Below, in pieces: positions 25,225 through 33,389 of a stretch of DNA of 64,000 bases; the first letter of the stretch is position 1; the number at the start of each line of letters is the position of its first letter. The stretch covers positions 2,938,001 to 3,002,000 of the forward strand of contig NZ_CP095376.1 in assembly GCF_023008405.1 (NCBI RefSeq), written 5' to 3'. The stretch comes from Amycolatopsis sp. FBCC-B4732. GTDB taxonomy: Bacteria; Actinomycetota; Actinomycetes; Mycobacteriales; Pseudonocardiaceae. The notes beneath the pieces are model-generated. The model was given only the letters and a program-made list of their open reading frames with translations. It ran no database searches and was not told where the DNA came from. Position numbers and translations under genes: made by a program.

Positions 25225-26929
25225 GTGACCGCTTCGGAAGTCCACCACGCGTTTCGCGTGGCGCGTGACTACCTGCAGGCCCACCGCGAGGACTACGACA
25301 CGGCCTACCGCGACTTCGCCTGGCCGGAGTTCGACGAGTTCAACTGGGCCATCGACTGGTTCGACGTGGTCGCGCACGACCCCGGCAACTCGCAGCGGTA
25401 CGCGCTCTGGATCGTCGAGGAGGACGGCACCGAGAACCAGTGGACCTACCCGGAGCTGTCCGGCCGGTCCAACCAGGTCGCGAACTGGCTGCGGAGCCTC
25501 GGTGTCCGGCGCGGCGACCGGCTGATCCTCATGCTGGGCAACCAGGGCGAGCTGTGGGAGACCATCCTCGCGGCGATCAAGCTCGGCGCCGTCATCATCC
25601 CGGCCTCGACGCTGCTCGGCCCGGCCGACCTGACCGACCGGGGTGGAGCGCGGCGCGGCCAGGCACGTCGTGGTCCGCTCGGCCGACGCGCCGAAGTTCG
25701 CGGACGTCGAAGGGGACTACACGCGCATCGCCGTCGGGGAGCCGGTCGAGGGCTGGCAGCAGTACTCGGCCGCGTTCGCCGAGTCGCCGGAGTTCGCCCC
25801 GGACGCGCCCACGAAGGCCACCGACCCGCTGCTGCTCTACTTCACCTCCGGCACCACGGCGAAGCCGAAGCTGGTGCAGCACACGCACGTCTCCTACCCC
25901 GTCGGGCACCTGTCGACGATGTACTGGATCGGGCTGGAGCCGGGCGACGTCCACCTCAACATCTCCTCGCCGGGGTGGGCGAAGCACGCGTGGAGCAACT
26001 TCTTCGCGCCGTTCAACGCCGAGGCGACGGTCTTCCTCTACAACTACAACCGCTTCGACGCGGGCGCGCTGATGGCCCAGATGGACCGCTGCGGCGTGAC
26101 GAGCTTCTGCGCGCCGCCGACGGTGTGGCGGATGCTCATCCAGGCCGACCTGACGGCGTTGAAGACGCCGCCGAAGAAGGTCGTCGGGGCGGGGGAGCCG
26201 CTCAACCCCGAGGTGATCGAGCAGGTCCAGAAGTCGTGGGGCGTCACCATCCGCGACGGCTTCGGGCAGACGGAGAGCAGCGTCCAGATCGCGAACACGC
26301 CGGGCCAGGACGTCGTGCCGGGCTCGATGGGCCGCCCGCTGCCGGGGTTCGTGGTGGCGCTGGTCGACCCGGTCAGCGGCGAGCGGGCTTCGGAAGGCGA
26401 GATCTGCCTCGACCTGCAGCACCGCCCGGTCGGCCTGATGACCGGCTACGCCGGCGACGACGAGCGCACGTCGGCAGCCTTCGGAGGCGGCTTCTACCAC
26501 ACCGGTGACGTCGGTTCGGTCGACGAACGCGGCTACATCACCTACGTCGGGCGCACGGACGACGTGTTCAAGGCGTCGGACTACCGGATCTCGCCGTTCG
26601 AGCTGGAGAGCGTGCTGATCGAGCACGAGGCGGTGGCGGAGGCGGCGGTCGTCCCGGCCCCGGACCCGATCCGGCTCGCGGTGCCGAAGGCGTACGTCGT
26701 GCTGGCCACGGGCTTCTCACCGGACGCCGGAACGGCGCGGTCGATCCTGGCCTACTGCCGCGAGCACCTGGCGCCGTACAAGCGGATCCGGCGGCTCGAG
26801 TTCGCGGAGCTGCCGAAGACGATCTCGGGCAAGATCCGCCGCGTCGAGCTGCGCGGCCGCGAAAGCGACCCCGCTCGGGGCGCGGGCACCGAGTTCCGCG
26901 AAGAGGACTTCCCGGACCTCAAGGCGTGA
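25225..26929 (+). pseudogene. Medium-chain-type acyl-CoA synthetase, interrupted by one frameshift
   Basis: The start is GTG at 25225 behind AGGAGGCAG. The first frame gives a normal N-terminus (HHAFRVARDYLQAHREDYDT, then AAIKLGAVIIPASTLLGPADLTDR). At 25640-25643 a GGGG run shifts the frame; with one G removed the sequence continues VERGAARHVVVRSADAPKF without loss. The second frame carries YFTSGTTAKPKLV (AMP-binding loop), WAKHAWSNFFAPF, GAGEPLNPEVI, FGQTESS, YHTGDVGSVDERGYI, GRTDDVFKASDYRISPFE and the catalytic lysine in PKTISGKIRR. Everything else is intact, so either the mutation is very recent or it is a base error. If whole, it would activate a carboxylic acid to its CoA thioester for the crotonase upstream. 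Confidence 0.85.
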
Positions 26930-26969
26930 CCGGGAGGGCCCCGGGGCTGGTCGCCCCGGGGCGCTTTCG

Positions 26970-27359
26970 TCAGCTGCGGGTGCCCTCGACCTGGCGGCCG
27001 TCTTCGGTCGAGCACGCCGTCACGGGGTCGTTCGCGCCGCTGCCGCAGGTCCAGTCGTCGAGCACGACCGGGCCGGGGCCGTCGGGCGAGCTCGCCTCGG
27101 CCGGGGTCAGCTTCGCGAAGTAGTCGGTCAGCAGCTGGGTGGCCGCGGCGCAGTCGACCTTGCCGTGGGCCACGACCGCCGTCTTCGCGCCGCCGGCACC
27201 GGTGACGTCGCCGCACGGGACGCCGGGCGCGGTGGACTCCGCCGCCGCGGCGGCCGCGGGAGCGGGGGACGGCGCCGCGGGGGCCGGGTCACCGCCACCG
27301 CACCCGGCCAGTGCGGCGGACGCGGCGACGAGCAGCAAGGGGTACGCGAAAGTCTTCAT
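26970..27359 (-). CDS. Small secreted lipoprotein, paralogue of the next gene
   Basis: 129 residues. The signal peptide ends in a lipobox (SAALAGCGGG, Cys at about residue 20), so it is anchored on the outer face of the membrane. An Ala/Pro linker follows, then a domain of about 85 residues with four Cys (PCGDVTG, VDCAAATQLL, DDWTCGSGA, VTACSTEDG) likely forming two disulfides. The upstream neighbour at 27393 has the same Cys pattern and the matching CAAATEL and WLCTSG motifs, so the two arose by duplication. The function is unknown. Confidence 0.8.
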   Translation of the reverse strand: MKTFAYPLLLVAASAALAGCGGGDPAPAAPSPAPAAAAAAESTAPGVPCGDVTGAGGAKTAVVAHGKVDCAAATQLLTDYFAKLTPAEASSPDGPGPVVLDDWTCGSGANDPVTACSTEDGRQVEGTRS

Positions 27360-27392
27360 GGGCCCTTCAGGAGCGGGACGGGTCGACGGGGA

Positions 27393-27893
27393 TCACTCGG
27401 ACGGCACGACGGCGGCGAAGACCGTCTGCTCGCCCTTGGTGCAGGTGGTGCCGCCTTGCGCGGCGGGCGGCCCGGAGGTGCACAGCCAGCCGTCGACGGT
27501 CTCGTTCACCGCGTCGTTCGAGCCCGCGCCCTGGCGGCCGGCGATCTTGCGGTGGAAGTCGCCGACGAGCTCCGTCGCCGCGGCGCAGCTGACGCCGGCG
27601 GAGCCGCTGTCGAACACGTAGAGCGTCAACCCGCTGGCGGCGGTCACCGTCCCGCAGGCCCCGGGCACCGACGGCGGCGCCCCGGACGGCTTGGGCGCGG
27701 ACGGCGCGGCGGAAGAGCTCCCCGCGGCGGGCGGCGGCGGGGGAGTACCGGTGGACGTCGTCGCCGGCGCGGTGCTCGACACCGAGGGTGACGGCGCCGG
27801 GGCGGGGGCCGCCTGTTCGGCGGAGCAGGCGGCGAGCACGGGCAGCGCGAGGCAGGCCACGAGCCACGTCTTCGTGGTGGTCGGGTGGGGCAC
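27393..27893 (-). CDS. Secreted lipoprotein with Pro/Ser/Thr-rich linker
   Basis: 166 residues from the GTG at 27891-27893, chosen because GGAGGAAGG lies just upstream and the signal peptide follows directly. The lipobox is LPVLAACSA. A linker of about 55 residues is very rich in Pro, Ala, Ser and Thr, then a Cys-containing domain follows (GACGTVTAASGLTLYV, VSCAAATELVGDFH, WLCTSGPPAA, TTCTKGEQ). It resembles the downstream lipoprotein in its Cys spacing. The pair ends 30 bp apart and probably shares a transcript. No enzymatic motif is visible. Confidence 0.78.
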   Translation of the reverse strand: MPHPTTTKTWLVACLALPVLAACSAEQAAPAPAPSPSVSSTAPATTSTGTPPPPPAAGSSSAAPSAPKPSGAPPSVPGACGTVTAASGLTLYVFDSGSAGVSCAAATELVGDFHRKIAGRQGAGSNDAVNETVDGWLCTSGPPAAQGGTTCTKGEQTVFAAVVPSE

Positions 27894-28208
27894 CGCGATC
27901 CTTCCTCCCCGGCTGGCTGGCCCGGTCATTCTGGCCCATCCGGGCGAGGCCCCGAGGGGCGACGCGCCCAAGGGTGTGCCGGAGATTACTCCAGCCGGGT
28001 GGCGCCCCGGTCCGGTGGCCGTCGGAAGAATGTCCACAATGGACGATTAACATTCCGTTCACGCTCCGAAACCTCAGGCTGCCATCTCGAATCGATCGGT
28101 CTAATTCGCGCCGCGCCGGTTAACAAACCGGCCCCGCGTGCCGAAGATCTTGGTGGGAGGCAAGAAGAGCTCCCGTCCCCGATACCCGCCCCGAGCCCGT
28201 AGAGAGCC
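27894..28208. other. Intergenic stretch with a small perfect dyad
   Basis: This 315-bp space between two outward-facing genes holds promoters for both but no recognisable gene. GCCGGTT (28115-28121) and AACCGGC (28126-28132) form a perfect dyad with a 4-base centre, a candidate operator. The part from about 28045 to 28110 is less GC-rich than its surroundings, consistent with a promoter region. I compared the later part with known actinobacterial riboswitches and see no convincing match. Confidence 0.4.
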
Positions 28209-28418
28209 ATGAACGCCGACGCTGTGACCAGCACCGAAGATCCGTCCAGTCCGCCGACCGCCCCGTGCACCGTCGTCTGGTGCTGCGGCCGCCCGTACGT
28301 CCTCGAGGGACGAGCCGGCCGAGCCCGCTGGATGGGCACCGACTACCGCGGCCGCCCCGAGTCGCTGACCAGCGCGGAGCTGCAGCGCCGCGGCTGGAGC
28401 CACCGCCGCGCGAGCTGA
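28209..28418 (+). CDS. Small hypothetical protein with Cys motif
   Basis: 69 residues from an ATG preceded by a weak site (GTAGAGAG). The first 17 residues are Ser/Thr/Pro-rich; then PCTVVWCCGRPYVLEGRAGR has three Cys close together, followed by RWMGTDYRGRPESLTSAEL and a basic end. No family is recognised. Codon third positions are strongly G/C as in real genes here, and the layout looks like a small soluble protein that might bind metal through the Cys. It could be spurious. Confidence 0.5.
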   Translation: MNADAVTSTEDPSSPPTAPCTVVWCCGRPYVLEGRAGRARWMGTDYRGRPESLTSAELQRRGWSHRRAS

Positions 28419-28511
28419 CCCCCGGCCGGGCCGCCGCGACCGCGGCGGCCCGGCTTCGGAGCCCGGGGTCGCACGGAACGCGGCCGGATCCCGCCGCGGG
28501 CCCGCGGGAAC

Positions 28512-28729
28512 GTCATGAACGAGTCGTTCACTACGTCCGGCGCCAGAGGCCACGGCAAAGTCAGGTCAGCGCAGCAGATCCGGTCGCCCGCACGTCGTGA
28601 AAGGGCCGTTCACCTCGTCAGACGCCATGAAAGACCCTTTCATGGCATCGCCGCGGCGCCGCACAGACCGCGCGGCCACGACTTTGCCGGAGCCCTGGCG
28701 TCCGGCGCGGTGAACGACTCGTTTACGAC
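28512..28729. repeat. Interspersed palindromic repeat element, second copy
   Basis: GTCATGAACGAGTCGTTCAC at the left end (from 28512) is mirrored by GTGAACGACTCGTTTACGAC at the right end (to 28729), and the homology continues inward for about 55 bases on each side (GGCAAAGTC on the left, GACTTTGCC on the right). Between the arms are two shorter hairpins: GTGAA/TTCAC at 28597-28613 and GCCATGAAAG/CTTTCATGGC at 28624-28646. Flank and arm sequences match the element at 4808-5021. The 422-bp gap from 28419 to 28840 holds this element and no gene. Confidence 0.75.
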
Positions 28730-28840
28730 ATCGGGCCCGGCGGGCGCTCGGCGACTCACCACGTCCGCCCGGCCTGGCCGGCACCCGACCGGCACCGCAC
28801 CACCCGGCGCCGTCACCCCGCCCCGCTGTTTAATGGCCCG

Positions 28841-29461
28841 GTGAGCACAGCCGCGCCCGAACCCGCCGCTCCGGCGGGCGCCCCCGAGCCGTCCCTGCTG
28901 CGGCAGGCGATGAACGTTCCCAACATCCTGTCCCTGCTGCGGCTGGCCGGCGTGCCGGTGTTCCTCTGGCTGCTGCTCGGCCCCGAAGAGGACGGCTGGG
29001 CGCTCGCCCTCCTCGTCTTCAGCGCGCTCACCGACTGGCTGGACGGGAAGCTCGCCCGCTGGCTCAACCAGATGTCGCGGCTCGGGCAGCTGCTCGACCC
29101 CGCCGCCGACCGGCTGTACATCCTCGCCACCCTCATCGCGTTCCTCGCCCGCGAGATCATCCCCTGGTGGGTGGTCGTGCCGCTGCTGCTGCGCGAAGCC
29201 GTCCTCGGCGTGTGCGTCCTGACGCTGCGCCGCCGCGGGTTCGCGCCGCCGGAGGTCACCTACATCGGCAAGGGCGCCACCTTCGTGCTGATGTACGCCT
29301 TCCCGTTCCTGCTGCTCGCGCAGGGCGGCTCGGACGTCGCCGCGATCGCTCGGCCGATCGGGTACGCCTTCACGATCTGGGGTGGCGTCCTCTACGTCTG
29401 GTCCGGCGTGCTCTACGTCCTCCAGGCGCGCAACGCCCTCCGCGGGGCACGGGAAGCCTGA
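28841..29461 (+). CDS. CDP-alcohol phosphatidyltransferase, PgsA2-like
   Basis: 206 residues, start GTG at 28841. It is a membrane protein with about six helices and the class-defining motif D-G-x2-A-R-x8-G-x3-D-x3-D, seen as LDGKLARWLNQMSRLGQLLD followed by PAADR. The enzyme moves a phosphatidyl group from CDP-diacylglycerol to an alcohol, giving a phosphatidylglycerophosphate-type lipid or cardiolipin. It sits just upstream of gcvH and garA as pgsA2 (Rv1822) does in mycobacteria, which is why that orthology is suggested. The acceptor cannot be told from sequence. Confidence 0.88.
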   Translation: MSTAAPEPAAPAGAPEPSLLRQAMNVPNILSLLRLAGVPVFLWLLLGPEEDGWALALLVFSALTDWLDGKLARWLNQMSRLGQLLDPAADRLYILATLIAFLAREIIPWWVVVPLLLREAVLGVCVLTLRRRGFAPPEVTYIGKGATFVLMYAFPFLLLAQGGSDVAAIARPIGYAFTIWGGVLYVWSGVLYVLQARNALRGAREA

Positions 29462-29549
29462 GCCGGGCCCGGGCCCGGCGGTTGCGCCGTGTGGGTGTAA
29501 GACTTCGCCCAGCACGTTTCGCCAGTGAGGGCATGAAAGGGGACCGGCG

Positions 29550-29933
29550 GTGTCCGCTCCTGAAGAGCTTCGCTACACCGAGGAACACGAGTGGGTCGCC
29601 ACCCGCGAGGAGACGCTCGTCCGCGTGGGTATCACCGAGTACGCGCAGGACCAGCTCGGTGACGTCGTGTTCGTCGACCTGCCCGAGGTCGGCCGCCAGC
29701 TCAGCACGGGCGACGTCTTCGGCGAGGTCGAGTCGACCAAGAGCGTCTCCGAGCTGTTCGCGCCGGTCGACGGCGAGATCGTCGCGGTGAACGACTCGGT
29801 CGCCGACTCGCCCGAGCTGATCAACAGCGACCCCTACGGCGAAGGCTGGCTGATCGAGATCCGGCTCGACGACCCGGCGGGTCTGGAAGCGCTGCTCGAA
29901 GCCGAGGCCTACGACGCCCTGACCAAGGGCTGA
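29550..29933 (+). CDS. gcvH: Glycine cleavage system H protein
   Basis: 127 residues, start GTG at 29550. The lipoyl domain is complete: RYTEEHEWVATREET at the start, GDVVFVDLPEVG, and the lipoylation site GEVESTKSVSELF with Lys64. The C-terminal PYGEGWLIEIRL is conserved. It carries the aminomethyl intermediate between P and T proteins during glycine breakdown. It precedes garA, as in mycobacteria. The P-protein gene lies 4.6 kb downstream behind a glycine riboswitch; gcvT is not in the window. Confidence 0.97.
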   Translation: MSAPEELRYTEEHEWVATREETLVRVGITEYAQDQLGDVVFVDLPEVGRQLSTGDVFGEVESTKSVSELFAPVDGEIVAVNDSVADSPELINSDPYGEGWLIEIRLDDPAGLEALLEAEAYDALTKG

Positions 29934-30070
29934 AGCCCGCTCCCACCCGGTCGGACCAGCACTGCGCCGGTTCGGGGAGCCGGGGCTCGGAGAATCGATC
30001 AGGCACGGTACGTTGGCAGCTACACGTTCTTGAGTACTAGGCAACACAGCATGTGTGGAGGAGAGCTCAG

Positions 30071-30541
30071 GTGAGCACGAACGACGGGCCCGGCGGCGTT
30101 CCCCCGGAGCAGTCTCCGGAGCGGACCTCTGTCTTCCGGGCCGACTTCCTGGCCGAAGTCGAAGGTCACGAGCCCGCCCCCGCCGCGGAGGCGCCCGTCC
30201 AGGGGGTCGACGCCCTCCCGGCGGGTTCGGCGCTGCTGGTCGTGAAGCGCGGGCCCAACGCGGGTTCGCGGTTCCTGCTCGACCGCGACACCACCAGCGC
30301 CGGGCGGCACCCGGACAGCGACATCTTCCTGGACGACGTCACGGTCTCCCGCCGGCACGCCGAATTCCGGCGTGAGGGCGGCGAGTTCGTCGTCATCGAC
30401 GTCGGCAGCCTCAACGGCACCTACGTCAACCGCGAGCCGGTCGACCAGGCCGTCCTCGCCGGGGGCGACGAAGTGCAGATCGGGAAGTTCCGCCTGGTCT
30501 TCCTGACCGGCCCGGGGCACGGGGGCCAGGGGGCGCAGTGA
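30071..30541 (+). CDS. garA: FHA-domain metabolic regulator GarA
   Basis: 156 residues from the GTG at 30071 (GGAGGAGAG upstream). The forkhead-associated domain is nearly identical to mycobacterial GarA: PNAGSRFLLDRDTTSAGRHP, DDVTVSRRHAEFRR, DVGSLNGTYVNREPVD. GarA binds and controls 2-oxoglutarate dehydrogenase and glutamate enzymes; phosphorylation of one of two adjacent Thr in the N-terminal ETTSVF motif by PknG or PknB makes the FHA domain bind its own tail and switches it off. Here the motif reads PERTSVFRADF: the first Thr is Arg18 and only Thr19 remains, so one kinase input is probably lost. It overlaps the MerR gene by four bases (GTGA). Confidence 0.95.
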   Translation: MSTNDGPGGVPPEQSPERTSVFRADFLAEVEGHEPAPAAEAPVQGVDALPAGSALLVVKRGPNAGSRFLLDRDTTSAGRHPDSDIFLDDVTVSRRHAEFRREGGEFVVIDVGSLNGTYVNREPVDQAVLAGGDEVQIGKFRLVFLTGPGHGGQGAQ

Positions 30542-31284
30542 CGGCGGCCGGACGGCCACAACGCGACGGGTTGAGCATCGGGGCCGTTCTCGCGCAGCTG
30601 CGCGGCGACTTCCCCGATGTCACCATCTCCAAGATCCGGTTCCTCGAAGCGGAAGGCCTGGTCACCCCGGGCCGGACGCCTTCGGGCTACCGGCAGTTCG
30701 CCGCGGCGGACGTGGAGCGTCTCAGGTTCGTCCTGGCCGCCCAGCGGGACCACTACCTCCCGTTGAAGGTCATCAAGGAACAGCTGGACGCGGCGGACTC
30801 GGGTGCCGGGCCCGTCGCGGACCTGCCCCGCCCGCCGCGCCGGCTGGTGCCGATCGACGCACCGGCCGAGAACGTCGGCCTGCCCGTGGCGGACGACTTC
30901 ACCGCGGGCAGGGAGCTGCGCCTGACCCAGGAGGAACTCCTGGAGCAGGCGGGCATCGACGCCGCCGCGCTGGCCGAGCTGCAGCAGTACGGCCTGGTCC
31001 GGCCCGGTCCCGCCGGGTTCTTCGACCCGGACGCGGTGCTGGTGGCGCGGACGGTGCGGGCGATGACCGAATTCGGTATCGAGCCGAGACACCTGCGTGC
31101 CTTTCGCGCCGCGGCCGACCGCGAGGTCGGGTTGCTGGAGCAGATCGTGACCCCGGTGTACCGGCATCGTGACCCGGAGGCCAAATCGAGGGCCGACGAA
31201 GTGGTGCGCGAGCTGGCGGCACTGTCCGTGACGCTGCACACGCTCCTCGTCAAGGCCGGAATCCGTGGCGTCGCCGGGTGTTGA
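30538..31284 (+). CDS. ftsR: MerR-family regulator, Rv1828/FtsR orthologue
   Basis: 248 residues starting with GTG inside the garA stop. The N-terminal MerR helix-turn-helix is LSIGAVLAQLRGDFPDVTIS, then KIRFLEAEGLVTPGRTPSGY. The C-terminal half (RLTQEELLEQAGIDAAALAE to TPVYRHRDPEAKSRADEVV) matches the Rv1828 family, which has no effector-binding Cys. In Corynebacterium the orthologue FtsR activates ftsZ. Its fixed place after garA across actinobacteria supports the orthology. Ligand and targets in this organism are unknown. Confidence 0.9.
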   Translation: MTAAGRPQRDGLSIGAVLAQLRGDFPDVTISKIRFLEAEGLVTPGRTPSGYRQFAAADVERLRFVLAAQRDHYLPLKVIKEQLDAADSGAGPVADLPRPPRRLVPIDAPAENVGLPVADDFTAGRELRLTQEELLEQAGIDAAALAELQQYGLVRPGPAGFFDPDAVLVARTVRAMTEFGIEPRHLRAFRAAADREVGLLEQIVTPVYRHRDPEAKSRADEVVRELAALSVTLHTLLVKAGIRGVAGC

Positions 31285-31509
31285 TCACCATCAAGACCGC
31301 AACGGGGGAGTGAGATCCTCTTTGCGGTCCCATGTCAATGACTGAATGTTCGGCACCGCATGCCGTACCGTGAAGGCACGGGTTTGCGGCAGGCGAACCG
31401 AGAGAGTCCGGACAGCGAGCACAGCGCGCGGATGACGGGTAGCGTCGACAGTGGCGGCGCGAAGCCGTTCCACCGCTGAAGCCCGTGCACGAGAGGGAGG
31501 CGAAATCCG

Positions 31510-31983
31510 ATGAGCGAGATGCGCGTCGTCGGGGTGCGGGTCGAGCTGCCCGCGAATCAGCCGATCTTGTTGCTGCGGGAAACCGAGGGCGAACGGTACC
31601 TGCCGATCTGGATCGGCTCGGTCGAAGCCACCGCCATCGCTTTGGAGCAGCAGGGAGTCCGCCCGGCCCGCCCGCTCACGCATGACCTGCTGAAAGAGGT
31701 CATCGGAGCGCTCGGCCGGGAACTCGAGCAGGTCGTCATCACCGACCTCAAGGAAGGCACGTTCTTCGCGGAACTGGTCTTCGACGGCGACATCCGGGTG
31801 TCCGCCCGGCCGAGCGACTCGGTCGCGCTGGCCCTGCGGATCGGGGTCCCCATCCACGCCGTGGACTCGGTGCTGGAAGAGGCCGGCCTGATCATCCCGG
31901 ACGAGCAGGAGGACGAGGTCGAGAAGTTCCGCGAGTTCCTCGACTCCGTGTCGCCGGAAGACTTCCGCGGAGCGGACACCTGA
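31510..31983 (+). CDS. Bifunctional nuclease family (DUF151) protein
   Basis: 157 residues, MSEMRVVGVRVELPANQPIL then RYLPIWIGSVEATAIALEQQG, RPLTHDLLKEVI and RPSDSVALALRIGVPI, all DUF151 signatures. It corresponds by order to Rv1829 in mycobacteria (after the Rv1828 MerR gene). Plant and bacterial members show RNase and DNase activity in vitro, but the physiological role is unclear. The ribosome binding site GAGGGAGG lies upstream. The 225-bp gap before it holds no gene, though it may contain its own promoter. Confidence 0.92.
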   Translation: MSEMRVVGVRVELPANQPILLLRETEGERYLPIWIGSVEATAIALEQQGVRPARPLTHDLLKEVIGALGRELEQVVITDLKEGTFFAELVFDGDIRVSARPSDSVALALRIGVPIHAVDSVLEEAGLIIPDEQEDEVEKFREFLDSVSPEDFRGADT

Positions 31984-31987
31984 GTAC

Positions 31988-32018
31988 TTGCCTTGACGCG
32001 GACGTCAACGTCTAGCGT
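31988..32018 (+). promoter_or_regulatory. MerR-type stretched promoter of the MerR-trxA operon
   Basis: A -35-like CTTGCC (31988-31993) and a -10-like TAGCGT (32013-32018) are 19 bases apart, the long spacing of MerR-controlled promoters. The spacer holds the dyad TTGACG-CGGA-CGTCAA (31993-32008, sharing one base with the -35). The start codon at 32025 is six bases after the -10, so the message would be nearly leaderless. It is inferred from spacing and symmetry. Confidence 0.5.
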
Positions 32019-32024
32019 CGGGGT

Positions 32025-32420
32025 ATGCGGATCGGAGAGCTTGCGCAGCGCACGGGTGTCACCACCCGTGCGCTGCGTTTTTACGAGGACCAGGGCCTCC
32101 TCGCGGCCCGTCGCTCGGCGAACGGCTACCGCGAATACGACGAGGACGACCTCCAGCTGGTCAAGGAGATCCAGACCCTGCAGACGGTCGGGCTGACCCT
32201 GGAGGAGACGCGTCCCTTCGTCGAGTGCCTGCGCAGCGGCCACGAAACCGGCGACTCCTGCGCGAATTCGATCGAGGTCTACCGCCGCAAGCTCGAAGAA
32301 GCCGACGCGCTCCTGGCCCGCCTCGGCGGCATCCGCGGCGAACTGGCCGCGAAGCTCGCCGGCGCGCTCGCCCGGCAAGCGCCCGACCCGTGTGTCGTGC
32401 CCGAATCCCCGCGCCCGTGA
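32025..32420 (+). CDS. MerR family regulator beside thioredoxin, likely redox-responsive
   Basis: 131 residues: MRIGELAQRTGVTTRALRFY, EDQGLLAARRSANGYREYDEDDL, then a coiled-coil dimerisation helix. Two Cys follow in FVECLRSGHETGDSC, and a third lies in the C-terminal tail, which could sense oxidation or a thiol-reactive ligand. It is followed 11 bases later by a thioredoxin gene, so it probably activates that gene and itself from the stretched promoter at 31988-32018. The gene pair interrupts the otherwise conserved glycine/GarA gene order. Confidence 0.9.
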   Translation: MRIGELAQRTGVTTRALRFYEDQGLLAARRSANGYREYDEDDLQLVKEIQTLQTVGLTLEETRPFVECLRSGHETGDSCANSIEVYRRKLEEADALLARLGGIRGELAAKLAGALARQAPDPCVVPESPRP

Positions 32421-32431
32421 AGGAGACCGCT

Positions 32432-32776
32432 GTGTCCGAAGACGCCACCGTCAGTGCTGTCACCGATGCGACCTTCGCCGAGGTCCTCGGCAGCGACGTT
32501 CCCGTGCTCGTCGAGTTCTGGGCCACCTGGTGCGGCCCGTGCCGGATGGTCGGCCCGGTGCTGGCGCAGCTGGCCACCGAGCGGGCCGGCGGACTCGTCG
32601 TCCGCAAGATCAACGCGGACGAGAATCCCGAGACGACCCGCTCCTACCAGGTCATGTCGCTGCCGACGATGATGTTGTTCCGGAACGGCGAGCCGGTCGA
32701 GACGATCGTCGGCGCGTTCCCGAAGGCCCGCATCGAAGAGCGGCTCGACCGCGTGCTCAAGGCGCCGTCGCTTTGA
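32432..32776 (+). CDS. trxA: Thioredoxin
   Basis: 114 residues from the GTG at 32432 (AAGGAGA upstream). The thioredoxin fold has the active site FWATWCGPCRMV with Cys34 and Cys37, the cis-proline segment VMSLPTMMLFRNG, and VVRKINADENPETTR. It reduces protein disulfides in the cytoplasm. It is co-transcribed with the MerR gene and ends 20 bases inside the convergent TetR gene. An upstream in-frame extension is rejected because it would run through the MerR gene. Confidence 0.95.
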   Translation: MSEDATVSAVTDATFAEVLGSDVPVLVEFWATWCGPCRMVGPVLAQLATERAGGLVVRKINADENPETTRSYQVMSLPTMMLFRNGEPVETIVGAFPKARIEERLDRVLKAPSL

Positions 32777-33389
32777 CGAAGGTGTCGGCCACCTCGCGGC
32801 CGTACTTCTCCAGGTCCAGCTCCGGGTCGGCGGCGTAGGCCGCGGCGACGCCGTCGATGGCCTGCGCGATCGACATCGCCATCACCTCGGGCGTGAACTC
32901 GCCGAACGCGCCTTCGGCCTGGCCCTGCTTGAGCTGGCGGGCCAGGCCGTGCACGCGCAGGTCGTCGACCAGCACCTTCGTCATCACCCAGCCGTCGACG
33001 TCGTCGGTGTTGGCGGCCAGCTCGGTCAGCACCCGGACGCATTCCGGGTACGTGCGCAGGAACGCGATCGACGTCTCGATGTGCGCCCGCAGGTAGCCGG
33101 GCCGGTCGGCGGGGTCGAGCCCGCCGCCGGTGCGCTCCTTCAGGTAGCCGTTCCTGGTCTCGACGACCGTGCTGAGCACGGCCTGCATCAGGCCGGCCTT
33201 GTTCGTGAAGTGGTAGGAGATCAGCCGGGTGCTGCTGAGCCCGGCCCGCTCCTTGATCTTGGCGAACGTGGTCCGGCGGTACCCGAGGTCGGCGAGGACG
33301 CCGATGGTCGCGCCGATGATCTGCGCGCGGCGTGCGGCCTCGGTGGGGCTGAGCCCCATCTCGGCCATGATGTCGGTGTTTACTTGCAT
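32757..33389 (-). CDS. TetR family transcriptional regulator
   Basis: 210 residues from the ATG at 33387-33389. The helix-turn-helix lies at residues about 20-65 (AQIIGATIGVLADLGYRRTT, then FAKIKERAGLSSTRLISYHF). The C-terminal helices form the ligand pocket. Its start lies within a pair of matching dyads (33379-33415), which strongly suggests autorepression. Its 3-prime end overlaps that of trxA. It and the MerR-trxA pair together form an insertion in the conserved glycine-locus order. Confidence 0.9.
   Translation of the reverse strand: MQVNTDIMAEMGLSPTEAARRAQIIGATIGVLADLGYRRTTFAKIKERAGLSSTRLISYHFTNKAGLMQAVLSTVVETRNGYLKERTGGGLDPADRPGYLRAHIETSIAFLRTYPECVRVLTELAANTDDVDGWVMTKVLVDDLRVHGLARQLKQGQAEGAFGEFTPEVMAMSIAQAIDGVAAAYAADPELDLEKYGREVADTFVKATAP

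Noticed and set aside
27894..28208. Possible riboswitch upstream of the small Cys-motif protein.
   Set aside because: I could not match conserved cores of known actinobacterial riboswitches; a covariance search with Rfam models would settle it.
29782..29812. GTGAACGACTCGG in gcvH resembling the palindromic repeat arm.
   Set aside because: It lies in conserved coding sequence (VNDSVADSPEL) and has no partner arm; chance similarity.
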